Shown: positions 22,167-34,500 of the stretch, piece after piece
Numbering within the stretch: the stretch's first letter is position 1
How the letters are laid out: each line of letters starts with the position of its first letter
Assembly (NCBI GenBank): GCA_018105865.1
Contig: CM030834.1
Span: 8,270,668-8,334,667 of the forward strand
From: Metaphire vulgaris
Taxonomy: Eukaryota; Annelida; Clitellata; Crassiclitellata; Megascolecidae
Direction of reading: 5' to 3'
DNA: 64,000 bases
Translations under genes and position numbers: made by a program
Notes under the pieces: generated by a model
What the model saw: the letters and a program-made list of their open reading frames with translations, nothing else
What the model was told of the DNA's origin: nothing
The model's database searches: none

Positions 22167-24465
22167 ATGAATACATCTTGGATGACTAAATGTTCTAAAA
22201 GAAATGCTCTAGCTGCATCATGCTCATTGGAGCCTACTGATTCTTCTGTTGCATTAGTCGTTACTAATGAACAGACTGGTAGCAACCATTCTGCGTCTAA
22301 TGTTACTAGCAACGCAGATGACAAGTTCCCGTCAGCTCTTGCCGAAGAGCTCAAAACAGGACCATTTCGCCCCAAGGATATTTCTCAATTGAATATCCCA
22401 CAGCAGACCGTCAATGGGAAGACGCATAGCCTTCAATCCTCGTGGTTTAAACGATATCCTTAGTTGCACTATTCACATCACTTGCAATCGGTCCTGTGTT
22501 ATTCGTGTGCCCTGGCAACTGCTTTGTCGTTGCTTAACTTGAATATGAAGTCACAGAGTACCTTCATCTCAACTGGATTCGCAGGATGGAAGGAAGCCCT
22601 TGAAAAATTTGCAGATCATGAAAATCAGATTGTCATAGACTTGCAATTATGCAAATGCAATAGGCAACGTCACTTCCAATCGACGCCCGGCTGTCAACAC
22701 AGAAAGCGGCAGAACAGGCGGCATCACGGGAAGCTTTGCTGAAGCTGTTTTCGTCGATCCGTTTTCTGGCACGACAGGGTCTTGCCCTGAGGGGTCACGA
22801 TGAAGAAGAAGGAAATCTGTTTCAGCCTATGCAGCTCCGCTCAGAAGACGTTAGTGCCCTAAAACCATGGTTATTACATATGACATTTTTAAAGTCCGGA
22901 AAGTCAAAATGAAATTCTCGAAGTGTTAAGTGATAATGTGTTGTGCATTATTGCAAACACGATAAACTCATCGTCGATTCAGTTTGTCGTAGTAGTTGAT
23001 GGCACTCAGGACTATATAGTGGTGTTGAGCAGGAATCGATCTGCATCCGGTATGTTGACGAAGATTTGAATGTTTTCAAACACATGTGTGTCGGTTTGTT
23101 CACTCCACCTGATACGACTGGCAAAACTCTATCTGAATGCATTACAGACGCTCTAACATGTCTAATGCTACTACCTATGGACAATTTAAGAGCCCAAACC
23201 TGTGAGATGGAGCAGCCAACATGGCCGGGAAGTTCAATGGATGCCAGAGTCTCGTATTAAAAACTCATCCTCTCGCAATCTACTTTCATTGCTCTGCTCA
23301 TTCAGCCAATCTTGCTGCTGAAAGCACCAGTGAAAGCCACTTGCTGTTCGAGATTCTTTACAAGCTGTCAGTGAGCTCGGTGTATTGTACAAACGATCGG
23401 GGAAATATAAACACATGTTTGACGTTGCATCAAACGCGTTTGAATCGCCACTGACCTTGAAACCAATATGTCCAACCAGGTGGCTTTGCCGAGTTCGTTC
23501 AGTGACTGCTGTTCTAAGTCAGTATGAAGCAGTACTGAGCAGTCTTGAGGAAATGAGTTTACACTCAAAAGGCGAAACTGCCAGCGACCAAAGCTGGAGG
23601 ATTGCAAGAGACATTCAAAAAGGCAAGTACCATTCTTGGCCTTAAGATTAGTTTCGTCGTTTTTGCACCGTTGGAGGAACTGAACAGATCATTACAAGAT
23701 CCTTCAAACACAGTCAGTGCAATAATTGAGGCATTTGAGACTGTGAAAATGCTGCTCACGAATTTACGCTCTGAACAGCAGTTTCATTAAATTTTTAACG
23801 AAGTTAGTGCTATGGCTCACCAACTTGATATTGATCCTGTTAGTCTGCCACGCCAGCGTCGGCCACCATCCAGGTTCACAGGACCGGCTCAAGCATACCA
23901 ACCTGAGACTCCACAGGATCACTATCACGCTGTATATTTCGCTGTAATTGATCGCGGCACTTTAGATCTTAGTCACAGGTTCGACAAAAACACTCCAGGT
24001 TTGAAGACGTACTTGTCACTCGAAAATATGTTATTGATTGGTGAGATTGACAAGAGTATCTGTGAGAAATACCCAGAAAGGGCCAGAACTGTGCAACACA
24101 TCACTCAACGTGCAGCTCCCAATGTTTCATGGAAGTTACAAAGTTCAAACACTCGCTCAAGCACATGATATCTTTAAAGCAATGGTTCCAGCTGTTCGAA
24201 ATCTCTTTCCAGCAGTTGAACAGCTGATTTGTCTCATGCTAATCTGTCCGGTCTCGTCTTGTGCTGCTGAGTGGTCCTTTAGTTCATTGCGCCACCTAAA
24301 AAATGGATGTGCACCACAATGACTCAGAAGAAGAGATTGAACAGCGTTGCTATTTGTCACATTAACAAGGACATTATTGACAAATTGGATATTAAAACTT
24401 TGGCCGTCGAGTTCGCAAGGAAAACGCCAATACGTGAAAACATATTCGGACGTTTTTCCATGTAG
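22167..24465 (+). pseudogene. hAT transposase of ZMYM1/TTF-zinc-finger type, decayed
   Basis: Pieces in several frames run in the expected order: a low-complexity N-terminus (MNTSWMTKCSKRNALAASCS); FRPKDISQLNIPQQTVNGKT; a TTF-finger-like part near 22500-22700; HCSAHSANLAAE at 23290, the RNase-H-like core; then ICLMLICPVSSCAAEWSFSS, the hATC dimerisation motif, at 24225; and KDIIDKLDIKTLAVEFARK, ending at TAG 24463-24465. Many frameshifts and stops prevent a single protein. The element's own termini could not be placed. Confidence 0.8.
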
Positions 24466-24707
24466 TGAAAAAACTTTAAAAGACTTAAATGCTTTCCTGT
24501 ATAAAGTGTATATAGTTTAGGGCATTGGCCCGTTGCCCATGAAACCTGGACTCTTAATCGTCAAACTTTTCATTTCACTCTGCATCTTGGACTCAAAACT
24601 TGAACTGAGATTACGAGATAGACTACTCAAGCCGGTAAGGCACTATACATGCATACGTTTTAATTTGATTGGTCAACAATAATTGTTAGTATTGCAGAAC
24701 TATGAAT

Positions 24708-24713
<6 letters not shown>

Positions 24714-24803
<90 letters not shown>
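24714..24803. repeat. (TA)n microsatellite
   Basis: About 90 bp of TA dinucleotides. The flanking 24466-25720 is repeat-derived sequence without a recognisable coding domain. Confidence 0.97.
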
Positions 24804-24805
<2 letters not shown>

Positions 24806-25726
24806 AAAAGGCTTAATTGAAAGTAAATTATTGAACAAACCCAGAAGTAACTAAAACATTATGGCCGAATTTATATCACTATCTGATATAAATTAATATC
24901 AGTGAGTCATGAGTGACCAGGACAACGAGAAATGGCGTCAACTTTTTATGTACCTAACATTGGAGGTTTGGGGCCCCCCCAATATTCTAAGTGAATCGAC
25001 GCCTTTGCTGATTCGTTTGACAATATGCTCAATAAAGAGTAAAACAACTTCAAAAAATAAACTAGACTGAACATTTATATTTTCAACTCTTATAAATACC
25101 GTGTTACATAATCAAAATAATGCAAAATAAAACACTGAATGATAATAGCAATTCATATGCGTGAGGCTGCCTGGATTTGACTCTGTGTAATTGCTCTTTC
25201 TCCTATGTTCAGGCCCCTAGAGAGAAATTCCAGGCCTCTGGGCAAGGCAGTGTGAAAAACTGGTGATGACCTTTTTCTGTTTGTCAAACTTTTCAGGGTG
25301 TTAAAGTTTTGGAAGGGCCCCCCATTGCCTTCAGCATCTTAGTGATAATATATAGTGTTCCATGTGTTAAACATTTTATGGACTCACCTGGGTCCCCGAT
25401 AGATCGCTGGGCATTTGCCCCCCTCTCGGCAGGCCTGCCTATGTTGCTTTAAAGACAGAAACAGAATAGATAAAGAATTGAAAGTGTTGCATTAGGGACT
25501 TAACTGCTGCCATATTACCTAAGTGCATAATTATTTTTGAGCATGTGACTGAACTGCTGAGCAGTTTTCACGCAGCCCATGCCCTTGCTATAACAGTACA
25601 ACCACACTGCAGGTGTAGCAAGACTTGGTTCAGATGATCTCTGTTACACAAACAGCTGTTTGTCTTTAAGGATGCATCAATATCTGTATTTCATGTGATC
25701 AATATGAAAACATCTGAATAATCACT

Positions 25727-26465
25727 CAGCAGCTTTTGATACGTCCAGTCACATCCGTACGAAACTTGGGTATTTATCTCGACAGTGCAGCGACGATGAA
25801 GCTGCATGCAGCTAAGACCGTTGCAAGCTGCTTCGCCTCTCTCCGGCTGATCAAGAGTCTACGTCGGTCAGTCTCCCAAGCCGTCCTCAAGACGCTGGTC
25901 GTAGCTCTAGTCCTCACCAGACTAGACTATGGAAATGCCGTCCTCGCTGGATCGCCTGCCTCTCTACTCTGCAGGCTGCAGTCAGTCCTGAATGGGGCTG
26001 CTCGCCTAATTCATCGGTCTGCGCGTTGCGAGCACGTCACTCCGCTACTTATTGATCTACACTGGCTGTCCGTGCCAGAGCGCATCAAGTTTAAACTATC
26101 AAGTCTCGTTTATCGTTGCCTGCACGGAACAGGACCGAACTATCTGGCGACCGAGTTGCGCAGCGTCTCGGATCTCGAAGGCCGTAGAAGACTAAGATCC
26201 TCCACTACGGCTGAACTGATTGTCCCTAGGACGCGTCTCGTCACTGTCGGTGATCGAACTTTTCCGGTAGCTGCTGCGCGCGCTTGGAACTCACTTCCCG
26301 CTGACATCCAGAAGTCTCCGTCACTCGACACATTCAAGAAACGCCTCAAGTCCTGGCTATTCAGAACTAGTTACTGTATTTAGTTATTTAGTTATGTAAT
26401 GTGTTCGCGCAGTCTGTCGACTAGTCACCACATTAATCTTGACTTTACTTACTTACTTACTTACT
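25727..26465 (+). pseudogene. LINE (CR1/L2-like) reverse transcriptase C-terminus, 5'-truncated
   Basis: A 215-codon open frame (25736-26383) reads VTSVRNLGIYLDSAATMKLH, then LVLTRLDYGNAVLAG, ITPLLIDLHWLSVPERIKFK-like text, and AAARAWNSLPADI. This is the conserved end of Jockey/CR1/L2 polyproteins, downstream of the YADD catalytic centre, which is missing. The frame is intact to its stop and ends in an (ACTT)n tail at 26445-26465, the 3' end of the insertion. Intact reading suggests fairly recent arrival. Confidence 0.88.
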
Positions 26466-27705
26466 GTGGATCATTCCATCCTCCTACACCGTCTCCAGCA
26501 CTGGTTTGGTTTATCTGATTCAGCACTGCACTGGTTTACTACTTATTTGAGTCCTCGCACTCAGTCTGTCTGCACAAATGGTAGTTTTTCATCATCAGCC
26601 TATTTAAATTGTGGGGTCCCCCAGGGCTCGGTTCTTGGTCCTCTCTTGTTCACTTTATATACGACTCCTCTTGGCTCATTACTGTCAAACCATCACCTAG
26701 ATTACCACATATATGCAGATGATACTCAGATTTTTATTTCATTTGATAAGTCTTCATCAGAATCTTCATTGGAAACTATTTCTCAAGCATTCTCTCACAT
26801 TCAGTCCTGGATGGATTCAAATAAATTGCTTTTAAACCCGGCTAAAACTGAATTTTTACTTTTAGGCACAAAGCCCCAGCTCAAGAAATTTGACTCTATT
26901 AACTCTATTAAACTTGGCGATTCCACTATTCCTGCAAGCAGTTCTGCACGGGATCTAGGAGTAATTTTTGATAACACGCTTTCTTTCTGAAATCATACAA
27001 ATAGTATTTGTAAAATAGCTCATTACCACCTTTGTGATTTGTATTGTATTAGGAAATTTCTAAATAAATCTGCATTAATGCTCTTGGCAAATGCCTTAGT
27101 GTCCAGTCATCTTGATTATTGCAACTCCCTTCTTTCTTGGCATCTCAAAATCCAACCTGGCTAAACTCCAACGAGTTCAAAATTTATTGGCTCGGGTAGT
27201 TTCAAAAACCCCAAAATGTGAGCACATAACCCCAGTCCATAAGGGTCTTCACTGGCTTCCAATTAAAGAAAGAATAGACTTTAAAATCTGCCTTCAGGTA
27301 TACAAAGCACTTTACTACAAAGAACCTAGTTACCTTCTTTCTAAACTTTCTGTGCAAACAAACAAATACTCGACCAGATCTTCGTCTGCAATAGTTCTCT
27401 CCCTCTCCCATACCGTACTCTGACAGTTCTTGGTTCTCGTGCTTTCTCGGTGGCCGCCCCAAACTCTGGAACTCATTGCCTCAGCATGTGCGCATTGCAA
27501 ATTCACTACAGATTTTTAGAACAAGATTAAAAGCCCATCTCTTTGACCTGGCTTATCCACCATAGACTGTCACTCGTTTGCCTGGTCAGATACCCTGGAT
27601 TTTGATCTGGATCTTTAATGATTGGATCTGGTGTGCCATCGGTTGATGCTCTTGTGCATTATGAAGTGGCACTATAGAAGTTTTAGATTAGATTAGATTA
27701 GATCA
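26466..27705 (+). pseudogene. LINE (CR1/L2-like) reverse transcriptase, truncated and broken
   Basis: It starts abruptly at VDHSILLHRLQHWFGLSD, then has GVPQGSVLGPLLFTLY and YADDTQIF, the catalytic Asp-Asp. A nonsense TGA at 26988 replaces what should be Trp (LSF-stop-NHTN), and frameshifts follow. The C-terminus reads ITPVHKGLHWLPIKERIDFK. It ends GGCACTATAGAAGTTTT plus a GATTA tail near 27680-27705. It abuts the previous LINE with no gap. Confidence 0.88.
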
Positions 27706-27740
27706 TGACTGAACTATATATCATAAATATTTTGTGCTTA

Positions 27741-28164
27741 GGGGCCATCCGTATAGTACGTACACACTGAGGGGGATGGGGGTTTGAGATTTAGGTGATT
27801 TTTGCGTGATGGGGGTCACGACTGAATTTGTACGTACACACATTCAAATTTATAAATAGATTTAAGGCTGGATATTCACGCAAACAGTTGATTTGAACAA
27901 AATTACTTTCTCACGGTCAAACAAAGGGTCCTGCCTATTGTTCCTATGGTTATTTAAATAGGGCCTAATATAAAAACCTTTAATTTAATAGTAAACAAAT
28001 GCTTATTGACTATGGCTAAAAATTAATTTTTACCGTGCTGGGGAGGGGGATGTTGCTAATTTGTATGTACGCATGGGGGGTAACCAAAATGTACGGTGTG
28101 CAACAAGGGGGGAAGGTGGGGTGAAAATATGACTTTTTTGCATATGTACTATATGGATGGTCCC
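27741..28164. mobile_element. MITE with GGGGCCATCC inverted repeats, TTA target duplication
   Basis: The ends are GGGGCCATCCGTATAGTACG and, inverted, GGGACCATCCATATAGTACA. TTA lies on both flanks (27738-27740, 28165-28167), compatible with PIF/Harbinger. A partial relative lies at 50340-50452. It sits directly upstream of the candidate first exon of the TTLL gene. Confidence 0.75.
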
Positions 28165-28188
28165 TTATATAATGTCTGCTGTTTTCAG

Positions 28189-28243
28189 TTGATGGTGCTG
28201 TTGCTGAAATTCCTGAAGTGCTTTTGAAGAGAAAACCTCTGAG
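28189..28243 (+). other. Candidate 5' non-coding exon of the TTLL gene
   Basis: It is bounded by a good acceptor (GTCTGCTGTTTTCAG) and a good donor (CTGAG/GTAAATG). It ends out of phase with the next exon if read as D-G-A-V-A-E-I. It contains a short upstream ORF (ATG at 28192, 11 codons, TGA). It therefore fits a leader exon better than a coding one. Confidence 0.4.
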
Positions 28244-28511
28244 GTAAATGAATTCATTATTGAAGCACGTTGCTTTGTTTTGTGCATAATATTTGCCTTT
28301 AGGCTAATTTACTTCACGTTCAAGTGCTCTTCTGTAGATGGCGCATTATAAATAGATGTATATTGCAGCACTTGCATTTTATTTGTATTTCAGTCAATGA
28401 CCAGACATGCATAGTTTGATTATCTAAACAACTTTTATTAATCAAATTGAAATTGATGATTACTTTTCTTTCCTTAAAGTCTGTACCTTTGATATTCACG
28501 TTTTGCTTCAG

Positions 28512-31500
28512 ATGCACGCAGTCAACAGGCGCTGGTATTGGTTTGCAAGGCAGTTTTCTCCTTGCTGCAGTGTCTACAGTGTGGCGCTCTTGCTCATGGT
28601 TCTCTGTATGTTCTTGCTTGTGGTGAACATCTACGAATTGCGTCTAATGCAAGTTGATCACGCGGCCTTGCACAACGTTCCTCTTGCGATGCCAAATGTT
28701 GATTTTCGCACTGATTCTAGCCCGGTTGTTTGGGTACAAGGACAACAGGTAAGAAATTCCAGTTTTCTTATAGATTTGTTAAAGCCGTTATGTATTAAAA
28801 TTACAACGATTTGAAATAATATCTGAAAGACAAAAGGATAGATGTCTGAAATGTGTGTGAAAAGAGAGCGATATAGAGATATACTATAATGAATGAAATT
28901 GCCTAAATTCAGTTTTCAAGAATATCTGGACCTTATTGATAAAGTTATGTACTGATAAAAAATTAAGAGACTTCAAGTGTTTAATGGATTATTATCAAAT
29001 AGAGCAGGGTGGGCAACCTGTGGCCTGCGGGCTGCATGCAGCCCACGGGTACCTTTTATACGGCACTTTAGACTTAATGAACTTAATTCGAAGTTACACG
29101 GGAAAGGCGTTTTGCGTGTGAACTATTTGCAGAGGTCAAGTCTTTTCAATTGAAGCTCCAGTTGTTTTTTAAACTTCTTAAATTATAGAGCATGATTTAT
29201 TTTTGAAAACTGAAGACACAAACTGTATCTCTGGAATGTGCAAAAAAATACAGCAATCAGATTTCATCTTTGAGGAAAGAGTTTTCTGGGCACTTTAGTG
29301 ATTTTTCAAGTTTTTGAGGACCAGTTTGCTCTTCTCGCGACATGACACCATTTTCATGTAATATTGACACAGCCTCTACTGATCTGCAGTTGGAATTAAT
29401 AGACTTACAGAAAGACAAAATTCTGAAAGAGAATTTTAAGGAACTGGATTTTAACAGACTTAAGCATCACTAAGAAAATTATAAGTTTCCAAATGTAAAA
29501 CCCTTTGACAGGTAAATGTTAGTTTTATTTGCATCAACAGACTTTTTCCTGTATGGACATTAATAAATCAAAGCATTCAGATGTACATTTGGAATCCTTA
29601 ATATGAGTTTCAGCCAGTTCTTTAACTCTGCATTATGGAAAACCAGTTGAAAAATATTTGTAGTTCCAAAAATTTCATTAATTGATTTAAAGTTTTAACT
29701 ACTTTAAACTAATATAGCAGTATAACTTACTATTATTATCATTACAGTTTTTTGAAGTTGTTCAGTGTTTGTTCATTTTACTTACTCAATTGTAACAAGA
29801 AATTACATGCGGCCCTTCAACCAATTTTTTATTTCAATGCAGCCCCTTGCACCTAAAAGGTTGCCTATCCCTGAAATAATCAGTTATATACTATGATATT
29901 CATGTTTATTTGTATTTATGAACTACAAAATCATTCTTTGCATTTTTGCCTTTTAGTTGGAAGTTGGCTATATGAGGCATGTGTTTAATGTATTTGAAAG
30001 AATTGGATATAGAACTGGAAACTCTGCCTCTGATTGGGATGTGCTGTGGTCGCATGACTATCCCTTCAAAACTATGAGTGCAGATTTAGGACACTTAAAA
30101 CCGCATCAAAAGGTAAAATGTTGAACAACTGAAACTCGCCTATAATGATTACCCAATTTTTTAAACTGTATTTTCTGATAATTTATATAACAGTTTGAAA
30201 ACAATGTTTCACTACAGAACTACTACTACTACTACTTCACTACTACCGAAAATACTAGTGACACTGACAGTTTGAAACCGTATACAGTATTTCTTGTGTC
30301 AACTTTGGTTGTAAATTTTGGAGTGCTTGGGTGTGTGCTGTGTGGAAGAGAAGTCTTGGTCAGTGTTTGTTTTGGCTGAAATGAAAATCTATTTACGAGT
30401 AACATTACTTTTTTTATTTATGAGAAATTATTTAGGCTGAATGAAAATTTGAACGTGTGTTTCTTCTGGGAGATGTGTTTCTTCTGGAGTTATGTGCTGC
30501 ACTGCACTTTGATGCGTTTCAGGGTTTAGCAAGTGCAATATTAATTTTCAAAATCAGTAGGGTCATTTTCATTTTAGGTTAATCATTTTCCTGGATCAGG
30601 ATGCTTAACAAACAAAGTGCAGTTGGTGACGTCTGAACTCAGCTTCATCCCTAAAGCTTTTCTGATGCCAAGTCAGAAGCAGGACTTTCTAGATTATGTA
30701 AGACTACTGTGAGTTAATGCTGTTTTATAAAATGAAACTGTGATAGTGAGCTGTTGTTAGAATTTTTTATTGATTTTAATTGTCTATATAATAGAAAACC
30801 TCTTAGGTGAATGAAGTATTGTTAATTTTGAGGTGTCTGATTTTGAAAATAATGTTATGTCATAGATTGGCTTCACTTTTATGAATACTTGGTATTCTGA
30901 TTGTGTTATGAACTACTGATAGTTATATTTGACCTATAATGAAGCACCACTTGCATTGAAATCATGCAGAGATGATTAACAGAAATACATGCACCTTTCT
31001 TTTTTATAATTTTCAGGTCAAGGAAAATCCAGGGAAACAGTGGGTTCAAAAAAACAACAATCATCGGGGAATTAAAATTCTCTCAGTTCAAGGTTTGATA
31101 TTTCAAAGTCTTCTGTGCATAATTGAGCCTAATAGAATTATTGTAGATATATTCGGAAGACTCTTGTCTTCGCAAAATTGTGTTAATTCAATTTGTACAT
31201 AACAGAAGAGTATTGTAAGAATGACTAAATTGATCATAACAAAATTGCAAACTTTTTGGATGATGTTCTGTTTGGCCTTTGTTAGGCAGATAAGTTGACA
31301 ATTACCCTGCACTGCTGTTATTATTAAATAACACATGATCTACATTTTGTTTCTCAAAACATTCCATATTTGTAACTTGGCTGTAACAGAATAGCTGTAT
31401 AGCTGTAAAAATATGGAAAACATGGCATTACAGTATATTCTAAAATAGGTAATGACCAGATGTGTCTTTTCCACCGGATACTGGATCCAGATATTTTGGG

Positions 31501-34500
31501 TCAATATTTGCCAGATCAAGATCTGGAGCGAATATTACATATATGGACAGTGTTCATGTAAGCTGTAAAGTAAAAAGACTCATTAGGCTATCACACATGC
31601 TAATAGCATAAAATTTCTTTAAACGTTTTAAAATCACAATAATTGAAAGTTTGCAGCTTCAAAGTTGGAAGTTAAAGAGAACCGTATAAAACTAAAATTG
31701 AATCATTCTTCAAATAAATTAAGAAGCAAGGCAAAAATCAATGTGACAATGATATTTGGATTTGATAATTATCTGCTATAAGTATTCAACAAATCCAGAT
31801 GTGTCGAATACCTAATTATCCAGCCGGAGCGAATGTCCGGAGCAGTTTCCAGTCATTCCCTATTCTAAAAACAGGACCCTGACTTGGAAGTTGGTTGTGC
31901 CTTTGAAATTCTGGGTTATTTTCTTGCCTGAAATATAAACCAGAATGTGTGATGTTTGGCTTGAACTCACTATGGTCATTTGTTATGGGAAAATGTTGCT
32001 TTTGGTCATTTTTATTTATAAATTGTGCAATGGTCATATTTGCCTTTCACAATATTTATAGAGCAACTGTTATGACACTAAGCACCCTGGTCTTTGGCTA
32101 TGCTACGTTATGCTTACAGCGCTATATAAACAGACCAGTATAAGATGAAGCCTTTCTGCTTTAGGCATTATCTCGGTGTTAACGCTACAACTTGCCATTG
32201 TTTCAGAACTCTTCCCTATTGTAGATTCAGTCTTCTTCTTCAGGCTGTTATTTCTTCAATTGAATGAGTTGTGGTTATGGTCAAAGTTGCAGTTATTTTT
32301 ATAATTGCCATAAAGATGATTCAGCCATTACTTCTAAGCTTGATTTGATTGATTGATTGATTAAAATCAGTTGAAAGAGTGAATGGTCTGGATCCGATGT
32401 CGCTATCAAATCTCTTGATCAGCTCTGTTTTGATCCATTTGTGAATGAAGTGAATGAATAATTGAAGTGACATTTTTCACCTAAGATGGATCGTAATTTA
32501 TGCTATTAGTCGTACGCTTTTGTCATGGAATCATATTATTATTACTATTAGCGTTAGTGATAATATTTTGTCTTATTTTAATGCAGAACTTGATCTGGAC
32601 ACTCCAAATTCTTTTGTTCAAGAGTTTGTCGAAGATTCTTTTCTTATTGACAAAAGGTAAATATACATTCAGGTAGGAATTAAAGGCAAGCTACAGTTGA
32701 TGAAATCGATTCAGTAATGATAAGGTTGCCAGCAAGGAAATAGTTGAATTATATTTAAATATTATATCGCTATTTCATATCTAGTTCTTTTACTTCATTC
32801 ATATCCAGTTGTATTTGATTTTGAATGATTATACTATTGATGTGTTGTCATTCAAAGAAATGCATCCAACTGTATAAATATTCATTTTGTTGGTCATACT
32901 GTCTGGTAGTAATATTTTTTGTATGTCTTTTATATTTTAGGAGATTTGATATTGGCTTATATGTGACTTTGACCTCAGTTAATCCTTTGAGAGTTTTTAT
33001 ATACCAAGGTGATTGGTTGATTAGGTAAGTTCTAGTATCATTTATTACATTTCTTTGACTGATACTGAAATGTCATGAATACAGCTTATGAAGATACTTT
33101 TTAGAATGATAACTTGAATTAAATATTAACTTAATTCTCTGTCTCTCAGCATCGTTCTTCTGTCTGTCTGTCTTTCTGTCTCTCTGTCTCTGTATTTCAA
33201 TGTGCATTTCCTTTGATCTACCTCCATTAGTTTATTGTGACATTAACCAAGTTTCTGGATGTCAACAATCAATGCCCTTGAATTGCGACTTAAAATTTTT
33301 GCTTTGACATAGTACAAAGGAACTGCATTGCTACAGCTTTTAGTATTGAGAAGTCCTCAGTTTTGTCACTTGTTTTTATTCTGTGCAAGTATTACGAAAA
33401 TCATTAAACCATTCATTTGCTTCTTTACATACACATTTGTCTCATGCCATGGTCCAATATCAATTCCACCACTGAATAATACAATTCAACAGTTGAGCTT
33501 TATAGCAAAGAAAATATTTGTTACTATTTTCATGATATTATTTATTATTATTAAAATTATTATTATTTATTTTTTATGACATCATTATTTCATATGCTCT
33601 TTAATTGCATTCAGAATCTTTGTAATATTCCTTCTTTCTAAATGCAGATTCTGCTCCATGGATTACTATCCATTTGATCCCAGTGCTGTAGAGAAGTACG
33701 TGGTTTCGGATGACTACACACCATTGTGGGAAGTCTGTTTTATTTTGCATTAACTTTTTCAAGTTTAGGGTTTGTGTGTTTATTTCGAAATTCTGTCTTT
33801 GAAATGAATTTAACCCTGCTAGCTTTGAAGTAATTTCCAAAACGACATACTGAAGATGTTACGTTTTGCTGAATCATGGTGGCATTATTGGCCTCAAATG
33901 TTGCTTAAAACTCTTCAATAACATGCCCGTTGAAAATAGAATTAACCATTAAATTCATTTATCAGGTCACTGGGGATTACTATAAACATCTTAATTGAAA
34001 TTCTTTCTTGGATTTTGACTTCAGGCCACCTCATATTCCTCAGTCAACTTGTTTTTAACTGTGTAGTTTATCTGCAGACAGTCCAAACTGTGTCAGATTT
34101 ATGTTTCACAAATATTTATGCAGAAGTACGCTATAGACCCATAGGGACATTTTAGCTAGACCAGTTAAGTGTACTCAATTACCTAGACCCAAAAATGTGT
34201 GGAGGATGGTCTGTACAGTGGCAAATAAAGGAGACTTACTTGCCTTATCTTTATCACTCGGAATTAATCTTATGCAGGTCACCTATAAGACATTGTCTGG
34301 TTTCTGTCGGTTGTTGATTGTAATTATTTTCTTGTAGATCACATCCCTGGCCAAGTTTTACACAGAGTTGGGGAGCTCAAGAAAGTCTGCTCTTTTCAGT
34401 TACCTACGCAGCATTGGTAAAGCCATTTAATTAACTAATACCAGAAATGTTATGTATTTTGACCAAGAGTTTCTTTCAGTTTGGGAGAGGTTAGTGTTAT

